This document shows, one piece after another, positions 57,917 to 64,000 of a DNA stretch of 64,000 nucleotides (the first letter of the stretch is position 1; the number at the start of each line of letters is the position of its first letter). The notes under the pieces are model-generated. The model made no database searches. It saw nothing but the letters and a program-made list of their open reading frames with translations, and was not told where the DNA came from. The DNA is from Pseudomonas nitroreducens (GTDB lineage Bacteria > Pseudomonadota > Gammaproteobacteria > Pseudomonadales > Pseudomonadaceae): contig NZ_JACHLI010000036.1 in NCBI RefSeq assembly GCF_014204515.1, positions 7,167 through 71,166 on the forward strand. The letters are read 5' to 3'. Position numbers and translations under genes: made by a program.

Positions 57917-58504
57917 TCAGACCTTCGCTTTCCAGACCGGCGCTGCATTTGCCAGAGTCATCGACTTCTGGCCTGTGAACCAAGCCATGCGGTCGATCTC
58001 CGCAGCTTCCATGGCGGCTTTCCCGTATCCCTTTGCGTCGCCTTCTTTCACTAGCGCCTCGATCAGCTGTTTCTCGAACCTGGTTGTGCTGAAATGTTCC
58101 AGCCAGTGCCGTAAGTCATCTACCGAAGGCAGATGTGGCATCGCCTCAAGCATCAGCGTCTGGCGCCGGCTCAGGTCATGGGCGAAGAAGTAGATGGCGT
58201 CCTTTGCGACCATCATTGGCCAGTTCGGGGCCTTTGCCGGGAAGAGACGCGGTGATGGGACGCCGTGCAGCATGCGCACGTAGCCTTTCGACCGCAGCGG
58301 CTTCTTCAGCCCAATTTGGATCTGGACATCATCAGTCCACCGGCCGGCCTTTCTGAGCTCCTTAACTGCCTGCTGCATTGCATAGTCGGAGCCGACACCG
58401 GGAGTCAGCTTCTGCTCTGCCCTGTTCATGAGCAGACGAAAGACGTAGTCCTCAGCCGATACAGGTTGGGTTAATCCTGGAAATTTCGCGGCGCTTACCG
58501 CCAT
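57917..58504 (-). CDS. Hypothetical protein
   Basis: A 195-residue protein (MAVSAAKFPGLTQPVSAEDY) with GGAG 8 bases before the ATG. Basic and helical, with an odd Lys-rich end (KSMTLANAAPVWKAKV). YVFRLLMNRAEQKLTPGVGS and DLSRRQTLMLEAMPHLPSVD are unassigned. It is convergent with the 57417 gene across a GGCC-rich hairpin near 57897-57920. Confidence 0.65.
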   Translation of the reverse strand: MAVSAAKFPGLTQPVSAEDYVFRLLMNRAEQKLTPGVGSDYAMQQAVKELRKAGRWTDDVQIQIGLKKPLRSKGYVRMLHGVPSPRLFPAKAPNWPMMVAKDAIYFFAHDLSRRQTLMLEAMPHLPSVDDLRHWLEHFSTTRFEKQLIEALVKEGDAKGYGKAAMEAAEIDRMAWFTGQKSMTLANAAPVWKAKV

Positions 58505-58635
58505 GGAGGGGCTCCTTGCTCGAGTTGGATTGTCTTGTGCAGTTCATAGAGAGTCAGCCCTGGGGTAGAGCTTCATTTGTTCGTTCGTTTGAGTATGCTC
58601 TTCGCCCTGTTTCCAATGGGCTCTTTTGTTTGGAA

Positions 58636-58875
58636 ATGACCGTGAGCAAGCACACCAGCATCCCAGGATGGCTCACCGACGCCTTAAACCGAGCTGGAAT
58701 AGCCCACTTCTTCCCGGCGCCGGCCGGAGACACTAGGACACTCATCTCTCATTGCGGCCGTGAAGTGCAACCAGAGTCAGAGTCGACTGGGAAATGCACC
58801 CGCTGCACCATGCGCGAACCCGCAGAGCGGCCTGATACCCCTCGCCAATTGCGCGCTTGCGCGACTACGCTCTGA
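58636..58875 (+). CDS. Small Cys-containing hypothetical protein
   Basis: A 79-residue ORF from MTVSKHTSIPGWLTDALNRA, with TTTGGAA upstream. Four cysteines (SHCGREV, GKCTRCTMRE, LRACATTL) could form a zinc site. An ATG at 58516 gives a longer version that begins close to the divergent gene. The protein has no recognised family and the coding evidence is modest. Confidence 0.45.
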   Translation: MTVSKHTSIPGWLTDALNRAGIAHFFPAPAGDTRTLISHCGREVQPESESTGKCTRCTMREPAERPDTPRQLRACATTL

Positions 58876-58924
58876 TCTTCCGGTCGATTAAGCTGCGAAT
58901 CCCACACAGACAAGGAGACGTTAC

Positions 58925-59935
58925 ATGGGATGGTGGAACACGATTTTTGGGGGCAAAAAGAAGAGTCCGCGCCGTTTAGAGCAATCGCTCGCGGCAAATG
59001 GCAGTCTGGATGACGGGTTCTTTACTTCCATGAACCCACCGTTCATGGGGCGTGGCTTTCCTTCACCAGATGGGCGCTATGTCGTTGGATGGGCCGTTAC
59101 TGGAAACTCTCAGTCTGCAGGAGAGGCACCCAACCTCGTCCTCTGGGCCAGGGAAACTGATGAGCTTGTGCAGCAGAGAACTCTGATTCGGCCAGGTCGG
59201 GCCACAGTGTCTAACACCGGCCTGATCGCAGCAGAGGACTGGCTGAGTGATCAAGAACTGTCTGGTCGCTTCGTGGTGCTATCCAAAACTGGCGACCTGG
59301 TCATTGACCACCGCCTGGGGGCGAACATCTTCGTCAGCGGCATTTCCCCAAATGGGCGATATGCCTTCTGTCAGACAGCTGGACACGTCAAGAAGTACGT
59401 CGACGGCGGCACTGTGTTCTTCTTCGACTTGGACACCGGATCGTTGCTCTTCCGCAAGGAACTGCACAAGCAGTGGCCTAAGAGTTACCGCATTGATGAG
59501 AAGAAAGGACAGCTGATCGCCAAGTACGAAGATGGCAGCCAGGTGCGTATAGCTCCTGACGAGGTTGATCAGGTTGGCAGAGACGCTGACGATCTCTGGG
59601 CAGTGTGCACGCAAGCCGAAGAGCTCCTTGAGCAGAAAAGCCAGGACTTACTCCGATTGTCGGAGGTTGAAGAAGCTATCAACCGGCTGAGGGCTGCCAC
59701 CCTTCTCCACCCTCGAGTTGACGCACAATCGAATCGGGTTCTCGGTCAGGTGTTAGAGGCCCTGGGTCGGCAAGCAGATGCCTTGATAGCTTGGGATGCT
59801 GCTTTGGCTATTGACCCCAAAATCGGTGTGAAGCGAAAGGCAGAAGCGCTGCGTAAACGCCTTGGGTTGCCGCCAGCTGGAGCCGGCGGTACTGTGCCAG
59901 CCCCTGAGACTCATTCGGAGACCCCAAGTGACTGA
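58925..59935 (+). CDS. Propeller-like protein with C-terminal TPR
   Basis: A 336-residue protein, with AAGGAG before the ATG (MGWWNTIFGGKKKSPRRLEQ). Residues 40-230 have repeated G-R-Y/D-G strands (FPSPDGRYVVGWAV, ISPNGRYAFCQTAG) like beta-propeller blades. Residues 240-315 form a TPR-like region (LRAATLLHPRVDAQSNRVLG, ALGRQADALIAWDAALAIDP). The N-terminal WWNTIFGG may be a membrane-proximal anchor. No catalytic motif. It overlaps the ParB-like gene by 8 bases. Confidence 0.65.
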   Translation: MGWWNTIFGGKKKSPRRLEQSLAANGSLDDGFFTSMNPPFMGRGFPSPDGRYVVGWAVTGNSQSAGEAPNLVLWARETDELVQQRTLIRPGRATVSNTGLIAAEDWLSDQELSGRFVVLSKTGDLVIDHRLGANIFVSGISPNGRYAFCQTAGHVKKYVDGGTVFFFDLDTGSLLFRKELHKQWPKSYRIDEKKGQLIAKYEDGSQVRIAPDEVDQVGRDADDLWAVCTQAEELLEQKSQDLLRLSEVEEAINRLRAATLLHPRVDAQSNRVLGQVLEALGRQADALIAWDAALAIDPKIGVKRKAEALRKRLGLPPAGAGGTVPAPETHSETPSD

Positions 59936-60323
59936 GCAACTCCCAGCAGTCTACATCGCCGGCATCAAGCATCTCTTTTCGAAGAACGCGCGGCGTAGCT
60001 TCATCGAAGCTGACGATCCTCTACTGCTGAGCGTTCAGGAGCATGGGATTCTCGAACCTCTCGATGTGCGCGTGGTTCATGATCGACTCGAGGTTCTCAG
60101 GGGTGGCCGGCGCCTGGCTATTGCTGAGCGCCTTGGATTGGCTGGTTTGCCAGTGAGGGTATGGGACGTGACTGATGAGGAGGCCCAGGAAATTATCCTG
60201 CTCGACAACATTGACGGATACCTGCCTTCGCCAGCGGAACAGTTGCACAGCCTTCAGGCTCTGCACCGCGAATTTGGAGCGGATACTGTTCCTGCTCTCC
60301 CGAGCGCGAACGATTCAGTTTGA
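59928..60323 (+). CDS. ParB N-terminal-domain protein
   Basis: A 131-residue protein with a GTG start inside the end of the upstream gene. It is a compact ParB/sulfiredoxin-like N-terminal domain: ARRSFIEADDPLLLSVQEHG, then ILEPLDVRVVHDRLEVLRGG and RRLAIAERLGLAGLPVRVWD, then IILLDNIDG. In ParB this domain binds CTP and nicks or clamps DNA; stand-alone versions occur on plasmids. The GGRR and D-N boxes are intact. There is no DNA-binding HTH, so it is not a full partition protein, and no ParA gene is in view. Confidence 0.8.
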   Translation: MTEQLPAVYIAGIKHLFSKNARRSFIEADDPLLLSVQEHGILEPLDVRVVHDRLEVLRGGRRLAIAERLGLAGLPVRVWDVTDEEAQEIILLDNIDGYLPSPAEQLHSLQALHREFGADTVPALPSANDSV

Positions 60324-61025
60324 ATCGCCCGAGGCCTGGCCGGCGGCCGCAACGAATCCACTTTGCTTCAGCAAATCGTTGAACACCTGCCGGCCGTTGC
60401 GCCCGCCACGTTTTTTCGAGGCACGGTTCCACCAGGCGGACGCTGGATGAGGCGTATTTCCTACGGCGATGCCCTTCTCGCGTAACGCGAGCACCAGGCC
60501 TTCGTCGCTTGCAACCCGCCAGGCTAACTTGCTGCAGAACACCACCAGGTTCGGTCGCAAGCAAGCCACGACATGGGCAACGGTGGCCGAACTCACCTTC
60601 CGGTCGACCTCCTTCACCTGGATCGAGTCGCCTGTCTTCTCAGCCGGCCGCTGGAAGAAGTTCATGTAAGCCAGGCTCTCGAAGGGCGCGCGGCCGGCGC
60701 CGAAGCCTGTGCGCTGCAGTTCCGTGGACAAGTTGCGGTAGATCGTCTTCGACTTGCCAGCCCAATTGAGCTCAATTCCTTTTCGGATGATCGACCTGGT
60801 ACGCATCCATCCAATATCGGTTGCGGTGTCGAGAGAAACGCCTGCGTACCACGCTTCGGCATCATGATGGTAGGTAGTCGTCTCCATCAGGTAGTGGCTC
60901 TCACCCAGGAGAAGAACTTTTAGATCCGCACTCGCGAAGCCGGCTCCGACCCATGGCATCAGGTTTGGATAGAGAGCCAGGTGTGGTGCAGCGGAGAGCT
61001 GCTCGTCATAGCGGGCGTCCAGCAT
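60315..61025 (-). CDS. Uracil-DNA-glycosylase-fold-like protein
   Basis: A 236-residue protein. ADLKVLLLGESHYLMETTTY resembles UDG motif A (G-x-D/E-P/H-Y), LRPNLVVFCSKLAWR the middle strand with S/N, and GNTPHPASAWWNRASKKRGG the HPS motif 2 at the right spacing. Such proteins bind or cut damaged bases, or are just UDG-fold relatives. The catalytic residues differ from classical UDG, so this is a fold-level suggestion. It overlaps the end of the ParB-like gene by 9 bases (convergent). Confidence 0.55.
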   Translation of the reverse strand: MLDARYDEQLSAAPHLALYPNLMPWVGAGFASADLKVLLLGESHYLMETTTYHHDAEAWYAGVSLDTATDIGWMRTRSIIRKGIELNWAGKSKTIYRNLSTELQRTGFGAGRAPFESLAYMNFFQRPAEKTGDSIQVKEVDRKVSSATVAHVVACLRPNLVVFCSKLAWRVASDEGLVLALREKGIAVGNTPHPASAWWNRASKKRGGRNGRQVFNDLLKQSGFVAAAGQASGDSN

Positions 61026-61033
61026 AGCGAGTC

Positions 61034-61435
61034 CTATTGAAGGTACTTTTCGCAGTGCGAGGGGATATTCGGATACGGGACGTCGTCCTCAGTTCCACCT
61101 TCTCGAAGCGTCTTGGCTACGTCATTGCCGTAACCCATAACAATCCGCATGCATTGAGAGCGCTCATTCGAACTCGCGTCCGCAGCACTGACAGTGCTTC
61201 CTGGATTCGACTGCCAGGAAGTTGAGCTGGTGGTTCCTGTGGAACTGGGCGGTTTTGGTGTCGCGGCCAGGGAGGTGGTTCTACTTGGCTCCGGAGCCTT
61301 TTGTGTCGCAATCACGGCTCCGGAGGGGGGCTCAGGATTTGCACTGGGAGCCCCTTTGTAGAAGAGGCCAAGGCCAATTATGAAGCCGCCACCCAGGGCG
61401 AGAATTCCTAGCTCCAGCGCACGAATCTTTTCCAT
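61034..61435 (-). CDS. Membrane-anchored Ser/Pro/Thr-rich protein
   Basis: A 133-residue protein with an N-terminal membrane helix (about 8-26, LELGILALGGGFIIGLGLFY). A linker rich in Ser, Thr and Pro (SSTGTTSSTSWQSNP) follows. A short C-terminal domain with two Cys (SQCMRIVMGYGNDV and PSHCEKYL) may form a disulfide in the periplasm. AAGGAAG supports the ATG. It is 8 bases upstream of the 61025 gene start, so probably in one operon with it. Function unknown. Confidence 0.65.
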   Translation of the reverse strand: MEKIRALELGILALGGGFIIGLGLFYKGAPSANPEPPSGAVIATQKAPEPSRTTSLAATPKPPSSTGTTSSTSWQSNPGSTVSAADASSNERSQCMRIVMGYGNDVAKTLREGGTEDDVPYPNIPSHCEKYLQ

Positions 61436-61498
61436 GCTCAGCTTCCTTGCAGTGCAGAGTGGTTGACGATTCTCGCAGTAATGGCCTCTGGCCGCAAT

Positions 61499-62071
61499 TC
61501 AGCGCTTGGCGCGCGCCTTACGAACAGCCTCTTCGATGACCGGGCGCTCCCTCTCCATCTTGTGGAGCCTCAGGGCTACCTCGCCGACGAGCTCATCGAA
61601 ACTGACGTAGTTCTGCTCAAGCCGATTCTCGAAGATCGCTTCCAGCTCGGGCTGGCCGCTGACATCCAGCTCCTCGGTGAAGTTGGGGACATCTGGAACG
61701 ATGTCTACCATCGGCCCATGGTGCATGTCCCCATCGAAGTAGATACGGAGCACCCGGTGGAAACCGTCGAAGTTCCCTGTAAGGTGCAGAGTTCCAGACC
61801 CCGCCAGAAGCTGCGCACGGTTTGCTGTGAAGCCGTATGCCGTACCGAGGCGGATCACCTTGGAAGCACGACTGAACAGCATCTCCTTGTTGTGCAGGCC
61901 ATGCTGGATGTACAGATCTGGAAGCTGCAGTCTATTGAGCTGATCGCGAAGCCCTTTAAGGTCGGAGGCTAGGATCTTTCCCTGTGGGTCGGAAGGCCCT
62001 CTAAAGCACCTGATCAGGCGAAGAATCAGACCCATGACCTGGGAAGTGTGTTTCGTGGAGGTGAGGCTCAT
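61499..62071 (-). CDS. Hypothetical protein
   Basis: A 190-residue protein starting MSLTSTKHTSQVMGLILRLI. The middle has strands (GTLHLTGNFDGFHRVLRIYF) and the end is a basic helix (RERPVIEEAVRKARAKR). No family is recognised. It is followed on the minus strand by the 61435 gene after about 60 bases. Confidence 0.65.
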   Translation of the reverse strand: MSLTSTKHTSQVMGLILRLIRCFRGPSDPQGKILASDLKGLRDQLNRLQLPDLYIQHGLHNKEMLFSRASKVIRLGTAYGFTANRAQLLAGSGTLHLTGNFDGFHRVLRIYFDGDMHHGPMVDIVPDVPNFTEELDVSGQPELEAIFENRLEQNYVSFDELVGEVALRLHKMERERPVIEEAVRKARAKR

Positions 62072-62118
62072 GGAATGAGTCCTGGCTGGTGCACCTCCTT
62101 GGTGGCGTTATGGTTGAA

Positions 62119-62295
62119 CTACTCTTCGTCGTTACGGCGGCGGCCGGCCAATAGTCCTGCAGGCTCATCGGCCATGGCACCATGCACGGCGATAGATAGG
62201 ATTCTGTTGAATTGGTCAGACTTCGGAATATTCACACCCTGGGACTCAAGGTACTCAAGTCGCTTCTTCATTACTTCGTACTCTTCGTCGGTCAT
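62119..62295 (-). CDS. Small protein of 58 residues
   Basis: The minus-strand reading from ATG 62295 is MTDEEYEVMKKRLEYLESQG, continuing through VNIPKSDQFNRILS to GRRRNDEE and TAG. GGGAGG lies 6 bases upstream. It is helical and acidic. It precedes the 61499 gene by about 48 bases and is probably co-transcribed. No family is recognised. Confidence 0.6.
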   Translation of the reverse strand: MTDEEYEVMKKRLEYLESQGVNIPKSDQFNRILSIAVHGAMADEPAGLLAGRRRNDEE

Positions 62296-62391
62296 AGATC
62301 CTCCCTTTTGTGTGCAATTTCATAGAAAAAGATGGCCTTTGGCAAGGCGACGGTTAACATAACCTTCACCCCACAAGATCGAGCTGCACCC

Positions 62392-62658
62392 ATGCACTGG
62401 AGCACTATTGCCCTGGGCTATTGCGCGGTGGCCATGAGTCTGACCGCGCTGTACCGGCGATATCCGTCGTTTCTCGAGCAGGACATGAAAGAGCCAGGGA
62501 TTGCCAATTCGGAGATCACAGCTCCTGCAGCCGGCCAACGCAACGGGCGCGATTATGAAGACTGTATAAGGGTGGCAAACGCCCTGCTGTGGCCCATCTT
62601 GCTACCACTGACCACCCTGGCCAGCCTATGCCGTCTCCTGCAAAGCACAAACGGCTAG
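62392..62658 (+). CDS. Small membrane protein (possible)
   Basis: An 88-residue ORF from MHWSTIALGYCAVAMSLTAL. It has one or two hydrophobic segments (about 4-20 and 65-85, NALLWPILLPLTTLASLCRL). The ribosome-binding site is weak, and a start at 62332 is possible. It stands alone. Coding evidence is modest. Confidence 0.45.
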   Translation: MHWSTIALGYCAVAMSLTALYRRYPSFLEQDMKEPGIANSEITAPAAGQRNGRDYEDCIRVANALLWPILLPLTTLASLCRLLQSTNG

Positions 62659-62896
62659 CCAAGCCATGGGCTTCGGAGGGTGTTTGTTCTATGGGCCTGA
62701 AGCGGTTGGGAGGCAGAAGCTGTTATAGGGCCTGTCGATGGGGCAGACAGGCAATTGGTGGCGACTCGCGCTTACGCGCCTGCCCTGCTCCCCTACGAGC
62801 CTCTCTTTACAGAGACCTCAGGAGCAGAACAAGCCATTTATGACGGCGCTGGCGCCTGATTGGTGGCGACCAGAGAGCAACCGTCTCGATCTCCGG

Positions 62897-63742
62897 CTAG
62901 ATGTCCAGGTAGTGCTCAGGCCCAAGAGCGGCCGGGGCAATCCTCTGGATCGACCAGTTCCAGTGGAAGAGATCCTCGCCATCCATCTGCCATCCATTCT
63001 GCAGGTGATCTCGGATCATCCCATCGATGCGCTGTTGCGTTTCTGCAGCATCCGGGTATGGGGGAAGCCCCTCATCTTTGCGCTCGACCAGTCGGATCTC
63101 AAGCTCATTGAACTTGAACTTGGCAGCAGCAAGGTTGAAGTTTCGGCGAATCAGCGGGCCAGACTTAGGGCTCGGATTCTCCTTCTCAAACATACCTCGA
63201 AGGAGTTCGATGGCCTCCTCCTTGCTGTGTTCGTGGACGATCTTTAGCTGCTCGACGCGCCGCTCGATCTGGAACTTGCACTCAGCTTTCAGCTGGGCCG
63301 AGGTGGTGATGAAGTCGATGGCCGGGTCGTGGTGGCAGCAGAGCTTAGTGCTGGCATCTGCAGCCGGCACTTTCATCTTGTTCACACGCCATTGGAAGCC
63401 AAGCTCGTTCCATTGAGGGTGGGTGACGATCAGGCCCACGTTGTTGGCGCCTGAAAGGATTTTCCACCAGGTTTGAGCGATGCAAAGCTCCAGCTGGACA
63501 TTGGCAGTGACCACCTCCTCCGCTTCGAATGGATTCTCGATGGGGATTGGCTCATCACTCTCGATGACTTCGTACCAGGGCTGCGACAGCGCCAGTGGCG
63601 GTGGGAAGATGAGCGCTGACTTGCCTTCAGACAGCCGCTTGAACAGCGCCGACGTCTCGAGATTTACCTCGGGCAGATCATCGACAAGGCGGATGATTCG
63701 GAGATACCGGCTGTGGATGTCAGCCTTGATGTCGGTAGTCAT
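62897..63742 (-). CDS. Hypothetical protein
   Basis: A 281-residue protein (MTTDIKADIHSRYLRIIRLV) with GGAGG 6 bases before the ATG. The first 100 residues are acidic and strand-rich. The C-terminal part is helical with charged stretches (QIERRVEQLKIVHEHSKEEA, NLAAAKFKFNELEIRLVERK). Adjacent Cys-Cys-His-His (STKLCCHHDPAIDF) could bind metal. No family is recognised. Confidence 0.65.
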   Translation of the reverse strand: MTTDIKADIHSRYLRIIRLVDDLPEVNLETSALFKRLSEGKSALIFPPPLALSQPWYEVIESDEPIPIENPFEAEEVVTANVQLELCIAQTWWKILSGANNVGLIVTHPQWNELGFQWRVNKMKVPAADASTKLCCHHDPAIDFITTSAQLKAECKFQIERRVEQLKIVHEHSKEEAIELLRGMFEKENPSPKSGPLIRRNFNLAAAKFKFNELEIRLVERKDEGLPPYPDAAETQQRIDGMIRDHLQNGWQMDGEDLFHWNWSIQRIAPAALGPEHYLDI

Positions 63743-63963
63743 GTCCTCCCTCCTGGTGCACTACGCTCGTGGCAACCCTGTAATAATTACCACGTAGGAC
63801 AATGCCATGTGGAAAGTGTCATGCAAACTTGGCAATTTCGCATTGCCAATTGTCAGCTTTCCTTCAGGCTCGAACGTAAAAAGCACTCTCTCGGAGGGCA
63901 CCTGGTGGTTTGGCCCCCTGTATCTGAGGACAGGGCCTCACGCTTAAACTAGGAGATAGTCTT
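63743..63963. other. Intergenic region with hairpin
   Basis: About 220 bases without a gene. It contains the inverted repeat TTGGCAAT / ATTGCCAA at 63829-63849 and AT-rich sequence near 63780 suited to a promoter for the minus-strand gene. Confidence 0.45.
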
Positions 63964-64000
63964 GTGACTGGTTTTAAGCGTATGCCCAATGGAAGTGATG
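63964..64000 (+). CDS. Start of a gene running off the window (possible)
   Basis: GTG ACT GGT TTT AAG CGT ATG CCC... follows AGGAGATAGTCTT, a good ribosome-binding site, and stays open to the window edge. Only 12 codons are visible, so nothing can be said about function. Confidence 0.4.
   Translation, partial: MTGFKRMPNGSD

Noticed and set aside
59928..60323. ParB-like gene as evidence of a partition locus
   Set aside because: Only the ParB N-terminal domain is present; no HTH domain, no ParA gene and no parS-like repeat cluster is seen nearby.
1..64000. CRISPR arrays, tRNA or rRNA genes, insertion sequences
   Set aside because: I found no regularly spaced repeats, no cloverleaf-like T-loop sequences that I could support, and no transposase or integrase ORF.

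Overview
The window (about 56-60% GC by eye, strong Shine-Dalgarno starts, many tightly overlapping ORFs) looks like accessory DNA of a Pseudomonas-type gammaproteobacterium, most likely part of a very large plasmid, integrative element or genomic island. I see no ribosomal, central metabolic or tRNA genes. I also see no transposase, integrase or CRISPR array. Most genes are short hypothetical ORFs. Plasmid or phage-like functions are scattered among them: umuDC, a Ref-type nuclease, a ParB-N protein, a dNMP-kinase-like protein, stand-alone ART proteins, small XRE or CII-like regulators, and several lipoproteins. The assignment to a megaplasmid is an inference; no replication or transfer genes lie in the window.

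Layout. 1-1.36 kb: SOS-controlled umuDC on the minus strand, with a LexA box. 1.7-7 kb: small hypotheticals, an XRE/HAD/cysteine-hydrolase-like trio, and a gene interrupted by one in-frame stop. 7.07-13.13 kb: a two-gene minus-strand operon coding for a 1335-residue DEAH helicase with a C-terminal PD-(D/E)XK nuclease and a 682-residue protein with the size and position expected of an Argonaute-like partner, i.e. a DdmDE-like plasmid-elimination system. 13.5-17 kb: hypotheticals and a complete extra arginyl-tRNA synthetase. 17-22 kb: small ORFs, a SUKH-type protein, and an NfeD-like/flotillin pair. 22-31 kb: a Sel1 protein, a Shedu-like (DUF4263) protein with a Cys/His cluster, a histidine phosphatase, a SRAP protein, two tandem paralogues with a Cys-His-Asp signature, and an ART-like protein. 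31.9-33.6 kb: hipBA. 34-41 kb: lipoproteins, a dNMP-kinase-like protein and an AT-rich orphan. 41.2-43 kb: a decayed zone with an orphan DinJ-type antitoxin, a truncated BrnA-like ORF and a 5'-less gene. 43.2-44.4 kb: two overlapping ART-like genes behind tandem palindromes. 46.1-46.8 kb: the Ref-like nuclease. 47.1-54.7 kb: a Wadjet/JetABCD operon in the order C-B-A-D, continuing into an unknown gene and a GIY-YIG-like gene. 54.8-64 kb: an AbiEii-like nucleotidyltransferase with a small partner, a CII-like regulator, a metallophosphoesterase, a TPR/propeller protein, a ParB-N protein, a UDG-like protein and hypotheticals.

The main biological reading is that one element carries two different systems known to act against other plasmids (DdmDE-like and Wadjet) plus a Shedu-like protein, hipBA and DNA-damage functions (UmuDC, SRAP, Ref). 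This would fit a large low-copy plasmid that excludes smaller competitors. That purpose is inference; the gene content is read from the sequence.
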